Part shown: piece after piece, positions 34,153 through 43,443 of the stretch | Position numbering within the stretch: position 1 is the first letter of the stretch | Layout: every line of letters begins with the position of its first letter | Assembly: GCA_964448465.1 (NCBI GenBank) | Contig: CAYUVY010000004.1 | Coordinates: 1-46,753 of the forward strand | DNA length: 46,753 bases | Direction: 5' to 3' | DNA from: CAYTYZ01 sp964448465 | GTDB taxonomy: Bacteria; Patescibacteriota; Microgenomatia; UBA12405 | Made by a program: the position numbers and the translations under genes | Notes under the pieces: generated by a model | The model's input: the letters and a program-made list of their open reading frames with translations, nothing else | Database searches by the model: none | Told to the model about the DNA's origin: nothing

Positions 34153-34785
34153 TTACTTCTTTACTACTACTTTCTCAAGTTCAAACCTAACTTTTACCTG
34201 CCGAGTTTCACTATCAGTCTCACTTCTGAATCCCACCGGGCAAACTAGTACCGATTTCAATCCCATTTCTCCTAATCCCAAAATTTCGTCAAACTTATTT
34301 TTATCAAACCCCTCCATGGGACAAGCGTCAATTTCCATCATCGCACAACTGGTCAACAAGTTTCCTAGGGCTATATAAACCTGTTTGTCCATCCAATCTC
34401 CAGTTTGTTCTTCACTCTTTTTTTTGGCCACTGCCTTAATCATTTCTTCGTAGCCCCTTAAGCTTTCCATCTCCACCTTTCGTACTTTAGCCGTATTTTC
34501 CACATTTTCCATTAGCCAACTTTCCTCTAGCCTAGCCAATCTACATAGTACCAGCAAGTGTGATGCCTCTGTCACCTGGGCCTGACCCCAAGCCGCTTCT
34601 CTTAATCTTGTTCTAGTTTCTGGGTTTTCCACCAGAACAAATTTCCAAGCCTGAAGGCCAAAAGAAGAAGGGGTTAATCTAAGTACTTCCAACAAAGTCT
34701 CCACTTGTTCTTTACTTAGCTTTTTATTTGTGTCAAATTTTTGTGTGGAATATCGCCAATTTAGTGCTTGAATTATATTTTTCAT
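34153..34785 (-). CDS. NAD(P)H-dependent nitroreductase family protein
   Basis: 210 aa from ATG 34785. FMN-binding start LNWRYSTQKFDTNKKLSKEQ, then LTPSSFGLQAWKFVLVEN, and the C-terminal MEIDACPMEGFDKNKFDEIL, the NfsB-like pattern. Uses FMN and NAD(P)H to reduce nitro or quinone compounds; physiological substrate unknown. An upstream ATG at 34824 is in frame but lies over the divergent gene's start region. Confidence 0.92.
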   Translation of the reverse strand: MKNIIQALNWRYSTQKFDTNKKLSKEQVETLLEVLRLTPSSFGLQAWKFVLVENPETRTRLREAAWGQAQVTEASHLLVLCRLARLEESWLMENVENTAKVRKVEMESLRGYEEMIKAVAKKKSEEQTGDWMDKQVYIALGNLLTSCAMMEIDACPMEGFDKNKFDEILGLGEMGLKSVLVCPVGFRSETDSETRQVKVRFELEKVVVKK

Positions 34786-34814
34786 GGTCCACCAGTCTAC
34801 CACCAAAAATATTA

Positions 34815-34820
34815 TATAAT
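34815..34820 (+). promoter_or_regulatory. Leaderless promoter of the acyltransferase gene
   Basis: A perfect TATAAT, six bases before ATG 34827, no Shine-Dalgarno site. Confidence 0.65.
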
Positions 34821-34826
34821 CCAATC

Positions 34827-35783
34827 ATGAACTATCTGTTTGCTCTCGATACTATCCGACTTCTGGGCTTTTTGGTTGTTTTTTTACACCACCTAGTTGT
34901 TCCAGTAACTTTTTTTAGTCAAAATGGTTGGCTCGGGATGGATTTACTTTTTTGTCTCAGTAGTTTTCTTTTAACCTCCACTTACTTACAAGACCCAGAC
35001 ACTTTTTCTTTTGGACGGTTTATTCGCAATCGTTTTTTTCGTATCTATCCAATTTTAATTATCTATGTTCTTTTATTATCTCCTTTCCCCCAGTTTCTTC
35101 CTTATCTCTTTCAATATAGCAATTGGTGGATAATCTTTCATGGTTGGAGCCCTAATCCTTATTTAGGCCACCTCTGGTCCATTGCTTTGCAAGAACAGTT
35201 CCTTTATGTCTGGCTATTTACTCTGGGGCTTTTTCGACCCAAGAAACTCTATCTATGGATTCTTCCGCTATTTCTACTCAGTTTCTTTGCTAAATTACTT
35301 TTTTATCAGTCCAACAACTACCTGGCGCTTTACATGAATACTTTTGCACGTTTCGACCCCTTTCTCGTTGGCGCTTTGCTAGCTTGGCTTTGGAAAAACC
35401 ACCAAACTATTTTTCAACACCGTATCTTTAAGCTCGTTGTAATTCTTGTTTTGGCCTTAGGTCTAATTCCCTTGACCACTCTTAATCTTCGCCAGTTAAC
35501 CATGCTACCAGCCTCTTTGGGCTATTTTTTTATCGCCCTCTGGGTTGGCAGTCTTATTTCATTCTTTCTTGCTTACCAAACCCAAGCCAATCCCGTTGTC
35601 AGTCACTTATCCAAGTTTGGTTATGGTCTTTTCCTTTGGCACAAGCTAGCTATAGAATTTTCCTGGAGAGTTAGCCACCAAACCATACCCAGAATCTTTC
35701 TGACTCTACTTTTTTCCTATCTGTTGGCCAACCTTTCCTATTATCTGGTCGAAAAGCCAATTTTGGCCTTAAAAAACAAGTAA
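34827..35783 (+). CDS. Acyltransferase 3 (OafA-like) membrane protein
   Basis: 318 aa from ATG 34827. It starts MNYLFALDTIRLLGFLVVFL with the HH pair of acyltransferase-3 enzymes (FLHHLVVP), then GWLGMDLLFCLSSFLL and FIRNRFFRIYPILIIYV. It ends with FGYGLFLWHKLAIEF and YYLVEKP, all family landmarks. It acylates (often O-acetylates) surface sugars using acyl groups moved across the membrane. Start set by the leaderless TATAAT. Confidence 0.9.
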   Translation: MNYLFALDTIRLLGFLVVFLHHLVVPVTFFSQNGWLGMDLLFCLSSFLLTSTYLQDPDTFSFGRFIRNRFFRIYPILIIYVLLLSPFPQFLPYLFQYSNWWIIFHGWSPNPYLGHLWSIALQEQFLYVWLFTLGLFRPKKLYLWILPLFLLSFFAKLLFYQSNNYLALYMNTFARFDPFLVGALLAWLWKNHQTIFQHRIFKLVVILVLALGLIPLTTLNLRQLTMLPASLGYFFIALWVGSLISFFLAYQTQANPVVSHLSKFGYGLFLWHKLAIEFSWRVSHQTIPRIFLTLLFSYLLANLSYYLVEKPILALKNK

Positions 35784-35830
35784 TTGCATTCCTACCCCTC
35801 ATCTGTGCTATAATAGCCCTGTTATAAAAA

Positions 35831-35836
35831 TATAGT
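35831..35836 (+). promoter_or_regulatory. -10 element of the RRM gene
   Basis: TATAGT ends six bases before ATG 35843. Another TATAAT lies at 35810-35815, which would give a ~20-nt leader, so two start sites are possible. Confidence 0.5.
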
Positions 35837-35842
35837 AAATAA

Positions 35843-36100
35843 ATGAACAACAAACTCTTCGTCGGCGGGCTCTCTTGGAACACCACCGATTCCATGTTAC
35901 AAGATTTCTTTGCCACAGTAGGAACAGTAGTTTCTGCTAAGGTAATCACCGACAAATTCTCCGGACGATCCAAAGGATTTGGATTTGTGGAAATGAGTTC
36001 TGAAGCTGAAGCTCAAGAAGCCGTTGCCAAACTAAACAATCAAAGTTTAGATGGTCGTGCTATCAAAGTAGACTTAGCTAGACCTCCAAAGGAAAACTAA
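35843..36100 (+). CDS. RRM-domain RNA-binding protein
   Basis: 85 aa consisting of a single RNA recognition motif. RNP2 is KLFVGGLSW and RNP1 is SKGFGFVEM, with the usual aromatic residues. Small RRM proteins in bacteria bind single-stranded RNA and may act like cold-shock RNA chaperones; the target is unknown. Confidence 0.95.
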   Translation: MNNKLFVGGLSWNTTDSMLQDFFATVGTVVSAKVITDKFSGRSKGFGFVEMSSEAEAQEAVAKLNNQSLDGRAIKVDLARPPKEN

Positions 36101-36142
36101 TTTTCTTCGCAAATTAACCCCCAAATAGTGTAAATTAGTCTA

Positions 36143-36472
36143 ATGCAGACAGTTTACTTACTTTTGGGGGTTTTGTGTTTCTCATTTTTACTTTCAGCCT
36201 GTAACTCCAAAGCTCCTGTCTCCACTGTTCCTGCCAATTCCCTGGTCCAAATTAATCTCCCTACCATAGCTTCTAATCCTCAAGCCTGTACTCAACTCCA
36301 AAAATACCTTCTTTGTGCCTCTACTACCAATCCAAACATAAAAAAATATTTACTTTCTATTAAAACCAAAGGACTCTACCCTAATTTACCCGCCGAATCT
36401 CGTGCTTCTTTTTGCCAAGGGAGTATCCTTCAGCTTCAACAACAACCCCTAGCCTCGGGTTGCACCTTTTGA
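36143..36472 (+). CDS. Small lipoprotein, unknown function
   Basis: 109 aa. A signal peptide with a clear lipobox (FSFLLSAC) makes Cys20 the likely lipid anchor. The mature part has several more Cys (QACTQLQKYLLCAS, SFCQGS, GCTF) that may pair. No family recognised. The last 24 bases overlap the convergent YfhO-like gene. TAAATT six bases before the ATG fits the leaderless pattern weakly. Confidence 0.75.
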   Translation: MQTVYLLLGVLCFSFLLSACNSKAPVSTVPANSLVQINLPTIASNPQACTQLQKYLLCASTTNPNIKKYLLSIKTKGLYPNLPAESRASFCQGSILQLQQQPLASGCTF

Positions 36473-38964
36473 TCTTTTTAGTAATACACTCACAACAGTC
36501 AACAGACACACTCCAAAAATTCCCGCGCCAAGATAAAAACTTTTTGGTTTATATTCAAAAACTACTTCAACCTGTCCAGCTGGGATTACTACAGCTCTAA
36601 AAGCTCCATATGCCCTTATGATTTCAATCTTTCTTCCATTTACTTTTGCCTCCCACCCAGGATAATAACTATCACTCAAAAACAAAACGCCACCTTTAGT
36701 TCCACCATTAGCCTCAATAATCACTTGGTTTGGTTCATATTTAGTAATTTTAGCCTCAATAGGTTGCTTTTCGTTTGGCTTAATTTCAACTAGTTCTTTT
36801 CCCACAATTATTTTATGTCTAAAATCAAACCCGTCTTTAAGTTTGCCAAGGGCAACAATTAAATTAGTTTCTGTTTGCCAGTCAAAATAGACAACAGCCC
36901 TAGGCCAGACATTTTTATTTTCTAGTACCACACTGGGGCCATCCGCAAACACTTCTTTAAACTTGTCGTATCTAAAAGCATTAGGTAATACACCACCATT
37001 TTCCCCAGTTGCTACCCGACCCATTTCGTCTCGCTTAATAACTGCAAAATATTTAACTCCCACCAAGTCCGGTCCACCCAAGTCTGGTCGTTCGGGTTCT
37101 GCATATCTACTTGGTGCTTGTAGTGGACTTGAGCCATTATATACATTGTAAAACTTTGCGTAGTCCAAGCTATACAAAGGGTCATATCCAGAAGGGGACA
37201 TCATTTTATATTGCATCCAGGTGTTGGGGGGTAATATTTCTGCTCTTTCTCTTTCCATCCTATAAACTCCTAGATTATTTTGCATAAATTCAATTAGAGG
37301 AGTAGTTGGAAAATCTAGTCTGGTTGGTACAAATGGTGTAAATTTCCAGCCAAACCTAAATAGATCCACAGCCAATAATCCTACTAGTACAACCCCCAGT
37401 GCACTTCTTTTTTTTCTCAACACCAGGCAACTAACCGAGGTTGCCATTGCAAAGGCCAATGGGAACCACGCATTTCTCCAAGAGATATTATACTTTTCCC
37501 CCCAAATTTCTTTAAACCACCAGCCCATTTTTATTGCCCCAATCCAAGTAAACAACTCCAAACCCACCCCGACTACCACCAAACTATAAAAAATACCCTT
37601 TCTTTCACCTTTAACCACACTCTCCAGACCAATTGCCGCCAACACCGCCACACTCAAAAGCAAAATAATGTTTAGTCTCGAGGCATAGCTGGTCGACAAG
37701 AGTGGTACACCAAGTTTATAGACCAATTGTCCAACTGGTGTATCTAAAACTAACAACAATGACAAAAATGCTACTAGTCCAAAAAAGATTGACTCTCTTT
37801 TCTTTCTAATTAACCCATAGACCACAAACGGTAAGGCCACAATTCCAAAATAAAAAGTGGTTTCGTGATATAAAAATCCTCTAAAGTTGCCTGTTGTAGG
37901 GTTTCCAAAATAATCAGGCGCAAAAAAGGTTATCAACGCCTTAAGAGGTATTAACCCATAGTTATAGCCAACAATATTGTGGTCAAACTCGCGTATAGAT
38001 CTGCCAAATAGTTCTAGTACAGGAATTAGATATATACAACTTAGTCCAACTCCTAGTATAAAAAATATCAAAAAAGATAAAATCATTCTTGCTCCGCTCT
38101 TGTTTTTGTAAACCGAAAATAGAAAATATATCAAAGTCAGAGAAAATCCATATGTTGCTANNNNNNNNNNNNNNNNNNNNNNNNNNNNNNNNNNNNNNNN
38201 NNNNNNNNNNNNNNNNNNNNNNNNNNNNNNNNNNNNNNNNNNNNNNNNNNNNNNNNNNNNTTGTAAACCGAAAATAGAAAATATATCAAAGTCAGAGAAA
38301 ATCCATATGTTGCTACCTGAAAGCCTCCAGCCAGTACTATCAATAGCATCACTAGCGACAGCCAAGCTAAATATTTAATATCCTCAGTTTTTGTATATCT
38401 TAGAACTAAAAACAATAGTCCTGGCACCCAGGCTCCAGCTTGTCCAAAAGTTCCTACGGTTAAAAAAATCATCATAAACCCTCCAAAAGAAAAAACTACG
38501 CTTCCAAACAAACTGGAAATGTTTTTAAGTTTATTTTCCTTTAAAAATAGATACATCCAGCTCCCCGAAATAAGCACTTGTGCCACAATCATCAGACTCC
38601 AGCCCCAAGAATCTCCAAAAACTATCATTAGTAAATTCAGCGGATACAGTGGAGCAGAGTGCCAATTGGCCAAAAGGGGAGTTCCACTAAACGAATATGG
38701 ATTCCACAAGGGCAACTGTAAATTCTTTAACTGTTCTACGGCCAACCGTCTCCAAGGATATAGTTGGGAGAAAACGTCCGACAATATGATATTTTTTACC
38801 GGCACCCCCACACTATAACCCCATTTTTTATCTACCCAGGGGAAGTATGCTCCAACCATCCCGTCTACAGGTATAGGTACAAGTCCTAAAAACATTTTAT
38901 AAAAAAACAGTCCAGCCAGTAGAAGTATCAACCCAAACCCCAACTTATTTTTACTTTTACCCAT
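36449..38964 (-). CDS. YfhO-family large membrane protein, split by an assembly gap
   Basis: It begins MGKSKNKLGFGLILLLAG and has about twelve helices, with a loop LPLWNPYSFSGTPLLANWHS, the YfhO/GT-C pattern, and later YFGNPTTGNFRGFLYHETT. The C-terminal ~250 residues form an outside domain ending VLFLSDSYYPGWEAKVNGR, as in YfhO proteins, then a final helix. YfhO-type proteins add sugars to wall or lipid-linked polymers. The 100-N gap at 38161-38260 is flanked by a 55-bp duplication; removing 155 bases gives 787 codons in frame. Leaderless TAAGAT (minus strand 38975-38970) ends five bases before the ATG. Confidence 0.85.
38161..38260. other. Assembly gap (100 N) flanked by an exact 55-bp duplication
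   Basis: Bases 38106-38160 and 38261-38315 are identical (both begin TTGTAAACCGAAAATAG). The gap is an unmerged overlap inside the YfhO-like gene. Confidence 0.97.
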
Positions 38965-39021
38965 ATTTAATCTTACAACAACTACATTTGCTATCAGTCT
39001 CGGTTTATTCTATCCTTATAT

Positions 39022-39507
39022 ATGAATACAACCAATAACCCCAAAGATCTAAATGGCCTCCTTTCTCAGTTAGACAAGGTTTCTCAAGAATACTTTGTCA
39101 CCAAAGCCCCCCTTGCTCTACCTGAAAACCTCAAAGAGTTTATCGTCAAAGTTGCTCCCTATGTTTCCGTGGTCCTGGCTATCCTACTTTTACCAGTGGT
39201 TTTAGCAGTTTTCGGTCTTTCCGCTCTTCTTGCCCCAGTTGGCATGATGGGCCAAGCCTATTTCAACCCGCTTTCTAGTCTCTGGGGTATAGTTGGTTGG
39301 ATTTTTTCCGTAGCTGGTCTTGTTCTCTGGATTATGGCTATCCCTGGTCTTTTTGCCCGTTCTAAAAAAGGTTGGACCTTTTCCTGGTACAACACTTTAC
39401 TCAACTTCGTCCAATCTATTTTTACTGGCAACCTTATTGGTGGCCTAATTAGCCTAGTTGTCGGGCTTTACGTCCTCTATCAAGTCAAGGACAAATACAA
39501 AAACTAA
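39022..39507 (+). CDS. Four-helix membrane protein, unknown function
   Basis: 161 aa. A ~45-residue soluble N-terminus is followed by three to four hydrophobic helices (VVLAILLLPVVLAVFGLSAL, IVGWIFSVAGLVLWIMAIP, GLISLVVGLYVLYQ). No family recognised. TATCCT five bases before the ATG fits the leaderless pattern. The stop overlaps the convergent gene by four bases. Confidence 0.7.
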   Translation: MNTTNNPKDLNGLLSQLDKVSQEYFVTKAPLALPENLKEFIVKVAPYVSVVLAILLLPVVLAVFGLSALLAPVGMMGQAYFNPLSSLWGIVGWIFSVAGLVLWIMAIPGLFARSKKGWTFSWYNTLLNFVQSIFTGNLIGGLISLVVGLYVLYQVKDKYKN

Positions 39508-40604
39508 GCTTCCACCACTTCTGGCTTGGATTTAATTCTCTTTAAAATTGCTTTGTTAATCTTGGGCGCAATAAGAATATAGATTACCTCAAACGCCAAC
39601 ACTGAAATATCATGTGAAGAAGGCATTTGGTGGGTAATCAGATAAGCCAAGCTTGCCACCAAAGTTGCATTGCGCAAGGTTCGCTTGTTTCTCTCTTTAA
39701 ACACTCTTTCCACTGGTTCAGTAGGTAAGCCACTGGCCAAAGCCATTTCTCTACCCTCGCTGTTGTGTCTTACCCCACTATAAGTTGCCGCAAAAAAGGT
39801 CGCCACCGCTGTAATAATATTTAAAGTTGTATTTTGTTTGGTCAAATCCGCTTCTAACATTATCAAATTAATTCCCGTAGGCAGATTTCGTAACACATAG
39901 GCCGAAGCTATAAAAAATGTTCCAGCCACTCCACCAATCCAAAAAAGCACTCGGTTGTATTTAATTCTCATTCCCAAAATACTCTTATTTCCACTTAAAA
40001 AGTTACGCAAAAATAGCCAGACTGCTCGCATCACTGCAAAAAACCCCAAAACAATCACCCACGACAAGAATATGTTTTTCCAAGCAATGGCCATTGTTTT
40101 AGTTACTTCCACCCAAGGGAAATAAAATGTAGTACCTTCCAGCGGATAGGTAGGGTAGGGGACAAACTTCCACAAATACCAAGAATTTATTTTTTCATAG
40201 TAAAAATCCAATAAAAATACTCGTCCTGCTGAAATAAAGGCAATGGCCAAAATTACAAAGTTAATAATGTATACCAGTACCGCCCAATTGCCCTCCCTAA
40301 CCTTTTTCTTAAATACCAAGGATTGTTCATCAGTCTTCATGCTTTCCAGTTCCGCCTCAAATTCTTTTACTTCCGGATATAATTTTTCACTCAACAAAGA
40401 CAAGGGCATCAATACCAAATTTTGCACCACGCTCACTAAAATTATCGATATCCAAACTGTAGAAGTTAGGTCGTACAACACAAAGAACAAACTAGCGTAC
40501 AATCTGAAACTTTGTCCTTTTAAAAACCACCAAAAAATTAATAATAGCAGTGTAATTAAGACCGTCGTTTGAAACGGTGGCCAGTCCTTATCCCGATTAT
40601 TCAT
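39504..40604 (-). CDS. Multi-helix membrane protein, possibly distantly YidC/Oxa1-like
   Basis: 366 aa with about seven helices. Residues ~45-130 have the order of a YidC core: helix VWISIILVSVVQNLVLMPLS, a charged cytoplasmic hairpin (KLYPEVKEFEAELESMKTDE), then a helix (LVYIINFVILAIAFISAG). The conserved YidC Arg is replaced by Gln/Asn. The second half (GMRIKYNRVLFWIGG, EGREMALASGLPTE) is not familiar. The likeness is a by-eye idea only. It follows tag in an operon with a GNAT gene. Confidence 0.55.
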   Translation of the reverse strand: MNNRDKDWPPFQTTVLITLLLLIFWWFLKGQSFRLYASLFFVLYDLTSTVWISIILVSVVQNLVLMPLSLLSEKLYPEVKEFEAELESMKTDEQSLVFKKKVREGNWAVLVYIINFVILAIAFISAGRVFLLDFYYEKINSWYLWKFVPYPTYPLEGTTFYFPWVEVTKTMAIAWKNIFLSWVIVLGFFAVMRAVWLFLRNFLSGNKSILGMRIKYNRVLFWIGGVAGTFFIASAYVLRNLPTGINLIMLEADLTKQNTTLNIITAVATFFAATYSGVRHNSEGREMALASGLPTEPVERVFKERNKRTLRNATLVASLAYLITHQMPSSHDISVLAFEVIYILIAPKINKAILKRIKSKPEVVEA

Positions 40605-40624
40605 ACTCCCTTGAGTATATCAGC

Positions 40625-41149
40625 CTACTTGCTCGAAATTTTCTTGCCAATTGGGCAGTTCTCATCGTGCGCGCCAGACAAAAAGTCTATACTCATCAAA
40701 AACTCGCCCACAATTTCTCCTCCGGTAAATTTAAAATTCTCTTTAAAAATTTTCACCCATTCTTCTTTTTTCTTTCCCCTGTGTTTTAGTAGCCAGCTTC
40801 TAAAACTACCATGCTCCTTTTGTAATTCACAAATCTTTTGTGCATTGGCAATTGCCGCCCTAACCTTTAGCTTATTTCTGATAATTCCTGCATCTTTTAG
40901 TAATCTTTCTATCTCTTTTTCCCCATATTTGGCAATTTTCTTAATCTCAAAATTATCGTAGGCCTTGGCAAAATTCACCTTCTTGTTCAAAATTGTAGTC
41001 CACGACAGTCCCGCCTGGTTTATTTCCAAAACTAATCGTTCAAAAAGTCTATCGTCGTCCTCAATTTCAAACCCATATTCCGTATCATGGTACACCCTGT
41101 GTACATGGTTTACAGGCAAGGTCTTCACAAAATCGCAATAGCTAGACAT
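40625..41149 (-). CDS. tag: DNA-3-methyladenine glycosylase I
   Basis: 174 aa. The TagI zinc ligands are visible: Cys in SSYCDFVKTL, His in YHDTEYG, and the C-terminal HxxxC in GAHDENCPIG. The core has FERLVLEINQAGLSWTTILNKK, the family active-site region. It removes 3-methyladenine from alkylated DNA. It starts three bases after the GNAT gene stop. Confidence 0.94.
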   Translation of the reverse strand: MSSYCDFVKTLPVNHVHRVYHDTEYGFEIEDDDRLFERLVLEINQAGLSWTTILNKKVNFAKAYDNFEIKKIAKYGEKEIERLLKDAGIIRNKLKVRAAIANAQKICELQKEHGSFRSWLLKHRGKKKEEWVKIFKENFKFTGGEIVGEFLMSIDFLSGAHDENCPIGKKISSK

Positions 41150-41152
41150 GGT

Positions 41153-41650
41153 TTACAAATTCTTCACTAAATACGTACACACTTCGCTCTCCATTCTTTT
41201 TTCACCATTCTCCACCACCTCCCAGCTATCCACAATGTTTCCCTGTCCCCAGTCTATAAATCCTAGTTTTTCATACATTTCTTTTGCGTAGGGATTGTCT
41301 GTGGCACCCACCGCCAATCCAATTTTTGTAAAACCTTTTTCTACAGCCATTTCAATTGCTTTTTTAGTTAATTCCGTACCAATTCCTTGTCGGCGATATT
41401 TTTCGGCCACTCCCACCGATTCAATGTGTGGGATTACTCCTATTATTTTCGTTACCTCTTCATTTCGATACCCATTCCAACACACTCTCGCATGTCCCAC
41501 CGGTACCCCATCCACCCAGGCAATCAACCAGGTCGACAGCCCTTCTTCTTGTCCTTTGATTCCATTTTCATGAAAATTGGGCAAATTTGTCGGCAAATAT
41601 TTATTTATGGTGTCTAGCTCTTCTCTTCTTGCTGGTTTTATATCAATCAT
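41153..41650 (-). CDS. GNAT family N-acetyltransferase
   Basis: 165 aa from ATG 41650; a TTG two codons upstream is not needed. Acetyl-CoA motif YRRQGIGTELTKKAIEMAVE, then GATDNPYAKEMYEKLGFID. Substrate unknown. A GATAAT on the minus strand (41661-41656) ends five bases before the ATG (leaderless) and likely drives GNAT, tag and the next membrane gene. Confidence 0.88.
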   Translation of the reverse strand: MIDIKPARREELDTINKYLPTNLPNFHENGIKGQEEGLSTWLIAWVDGVPVGHARVCWNGYRNEEVTKIIGVIPHIESVGVAEKYRRQGIGTELTKKAIEMAVEKGFTKIGLAVGATDNPYAKEMYEKLGFIDWGQGNIVDSWEVVENGEKRMESEVCTYLVKNL

Positions 41651-41672
41651 TCTCAATTATCCCACACCCAAT

Positions 41673-42193
41673 TTACTTCCTATTTCTCAACTTCCACCAG
41701 CCCACTTTAATCGGTATCACTAAAGTCAGCAGGTAATACATATACACATCCAACTTATAGTACCCGTCTACTGGTTTAAATAGTTTTACTAGCAAAAAAT
41801 AATCCAAAACTACCGCCATTATTGTCCAAATTATTCCCAAAATTACATAATCTTTTAAATTCACTAAACTAATTTTTTTCATCAAAACCCACAGCGTAAA
41901 CATAATTCCAAAGGGCATNNNNNNNNNNNNNNNNNNNNNNNNNNNNNNNNNNNNNNNNNNNNNNNNNNNNNNNNNNNNNNNNNNNNNNNNNNNNNNNNNN
42001 NNNNNNNNNNNNNNNNNNCTAAACTAATTTTTTTCATCAAAACCCACAGCGTAAACATAATTCCAAAGGGCATTATCACCCAACCGAGCATCGCCGGCGG
42101 CACCATTTTAAACAATACTATTCCCAGCACGTATCCAAATAACCAAAGCACCAGTCCCCAAATCACTGCCATTTTTTGTGTTTTTGTAGTCAT
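41673..42193 (-). CDS. Small four-helix membrane protein, split by an assembly gap
   Basis: The 100-N gap (41919-42018) lies between identical 55-bp flanks. Collapsed, the gene has 122 codons (121 aa): MTTKTQKMAVIWGLVLWLFG, PPAMLGWVIMPFGIMFTLWV, then DYVILGIIWTIMAVVLDYFL and a final helix. No family recognised. A perfect TATAAT (minus strand 42205-42200) ends six bases before the ATG. Confidence 0.72.
41919..42018. other. Assembly gap (100 N) flanked by an exact 55-bp duplication
   Basis: Bases 41864-41918 and 42019-42073 are identical (both begin CTAAACTAATTTTTTTC). Unmerged overlap inside the small membrane gene. Confidence 0.97.
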
Positions 42194-42217
42194 ATACCTA
42201 TTATATTACTATCTCTT

Positions 42218-43402
42218 TTATTCCCCAAACTCTACCACGGAAGAGGTGATATTGTGTCCAATCCCAAATCCAGTCAGCAATATTCTGGGTAAAGTTACTC
42301 TTCCCAAATGCACATTGTTCACTATTTCTACCCCTATCCCCACCCCACTGATATTATTTGTTCTTAGTAAAACGTCTTTTTTCCCTGGTGTCCACTCGTC
42401 CTTTGGCAAACCATCTATTCCTGCCCGACCCAAGAATTTTGTTAATCGGGTATACACTGTCACACTTGGCTTATGTGCCAACATCCACTGGTTTAATGGA
42501 CCGAGATATCTTCTATTGTAATCCTCAAGAGCCCATCTCATAACTGCTATAGGCGCTTCGCCAAAATACTTTGCCACCCCCATACCGTCCATTACCGCCA
42601 AGCCATCAGTACGTTGGTTTTCAAAAAAATCGCCGTCCGATGCTAGCAAGGGCTGTCCAGTACCACCCCTATAACTAAACACTCGTTCGGGATCTCCCCT
42701 AAGGACGCAGCTTCCACCTAAAGTGGCTTTGTTAAATTCTTCTCGTTCCGCCAATGTCGGCAAGGTCTCAAATCTCTTCATGGGCAACCTTAAGGTGCCG
42801 GCCTTATCTGCCTCAATTAAAGTGTTCGTCACCAAAACCTTAAGATCTTTTTGCGCCAGTACGGCACCCACAAAAGATCCGTCTCCAAACAAATTATCCA
42901 AAACTGGATCATGCCTCATGATCGGGGACAAGTGTTCTCCTACCGCAAAAGCTACCCGCGTGCCTTCTACTTGCATTGCCGCCTCAGTCATCGCAAAAAC
43001 TCCCCCATTACAAGCCAACCAATGCCGGTGGCTTGTACCCACGGGTATCCCGTGATCGTGTGCCAATTTATCCAGCACCACTTGTTCCGATTCAATAGGC
43101 AAAGAAGTGGAAGAAAGAATAAGTGTATCCAGCGAGCCAAAACCTCTTGTCGACACAGTTTTGGCCACCTCATTGGCCATGTGGTCGGTTACCATATTAT
43201 TTGACCCAGGATGGTCCTCCAGTCTATAGCCAGTCTTCCATCCGCCTTGAAAACCAAAATATTTTGGATCATTCACTTCATATGGGTGAAAAGTCCCCAT
43301 GCCCGAGGCTCTGTACACCCCACCGCCAATCCTAGCAGTTACCGACTTAACCACCCCGCTCTGGTCCAATCCTGTCTCAACGATCTTTGCTTCAAAAGTC
43401 AT
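42218..43402 (-). CDS. 3-oxoacyl-ACP synthase III-like (KAS III/FabH fold) enzyme
   Basis: 394 aa, longer than ordinary FabH (~320). Catalytic Cys131 in HWLACNGGVFAMTEAAMQV, FGDGSFVGAVLAQ, a His in LAHKPSVTVYTRL, and Asn in LLRTNNISGVGIGVEI; the C-terminal LPRILLTGFGIGHNITSSVV matches the thiolase-fold ending. KAS III-type enzymes condense an acyl-CoA with malonyl-ACP or make other Claisen/ester products. CPR genomes usually lack a full fatty-acid pathway, so the product is uncertain. TATAAT on the minus strand (43413-43408) ends five bases before the ATG. It is divergent from the NrtR-like gene. Confidence 0.8.
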   Translation of the reverse strand: MTFEAKIVETGLDQSGVVKSVTARIGGGVYRASGMGTFHPYEVNDPKYFGFQGGWKTGYRLEDHPGSNNMVTDHMANEVAKTVSTRGFGSLDTLILSSTSLPIESEQVVLDKLAHDHGIPVGTSHRHWLACNGGVFAMTEAAMQVEGTRVAFAVGEHLSPIMRHDPVLDNLFGDGSFVGAVLAQKDLKVLVTNTLIEADKAGTLRLPMKRFETLPTLAEREEFNKATLGGSCVLRGDPERVFSYRGGTGQPLLASDGDFFENQRTDGLAVMDGMGVAKYFGEAPIAVMRWALEDYNRRYLGPLNQWMLAHKPSVTVYTRLTKFLGRAGIDGLPKDEWTPGKKDVLLRTNNISGVGIGVEIVNNVHLGRVTLPRILLTGFGIGHNITSSVVEFGE

Positions 43403-43407
43403 TTTTA

Positions 43408-43438
43408 ATTATAACAACTATCCTTTAATTGCTAGAAT
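43408..43438. promoter_or_regulatory. Divergent leaderless promoters between the KAS III-like and NrtR-like genes
   Basis: Minus strand: TATAAT (43413-43408), five bases before ATG 43402. Plus strand: TAGAAT (43433-43438), five bases before ATG 43444. The whole intergenic region is 41 bp. Confidence 0.65.
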
Positions 43439-43443
43439 AGGCT

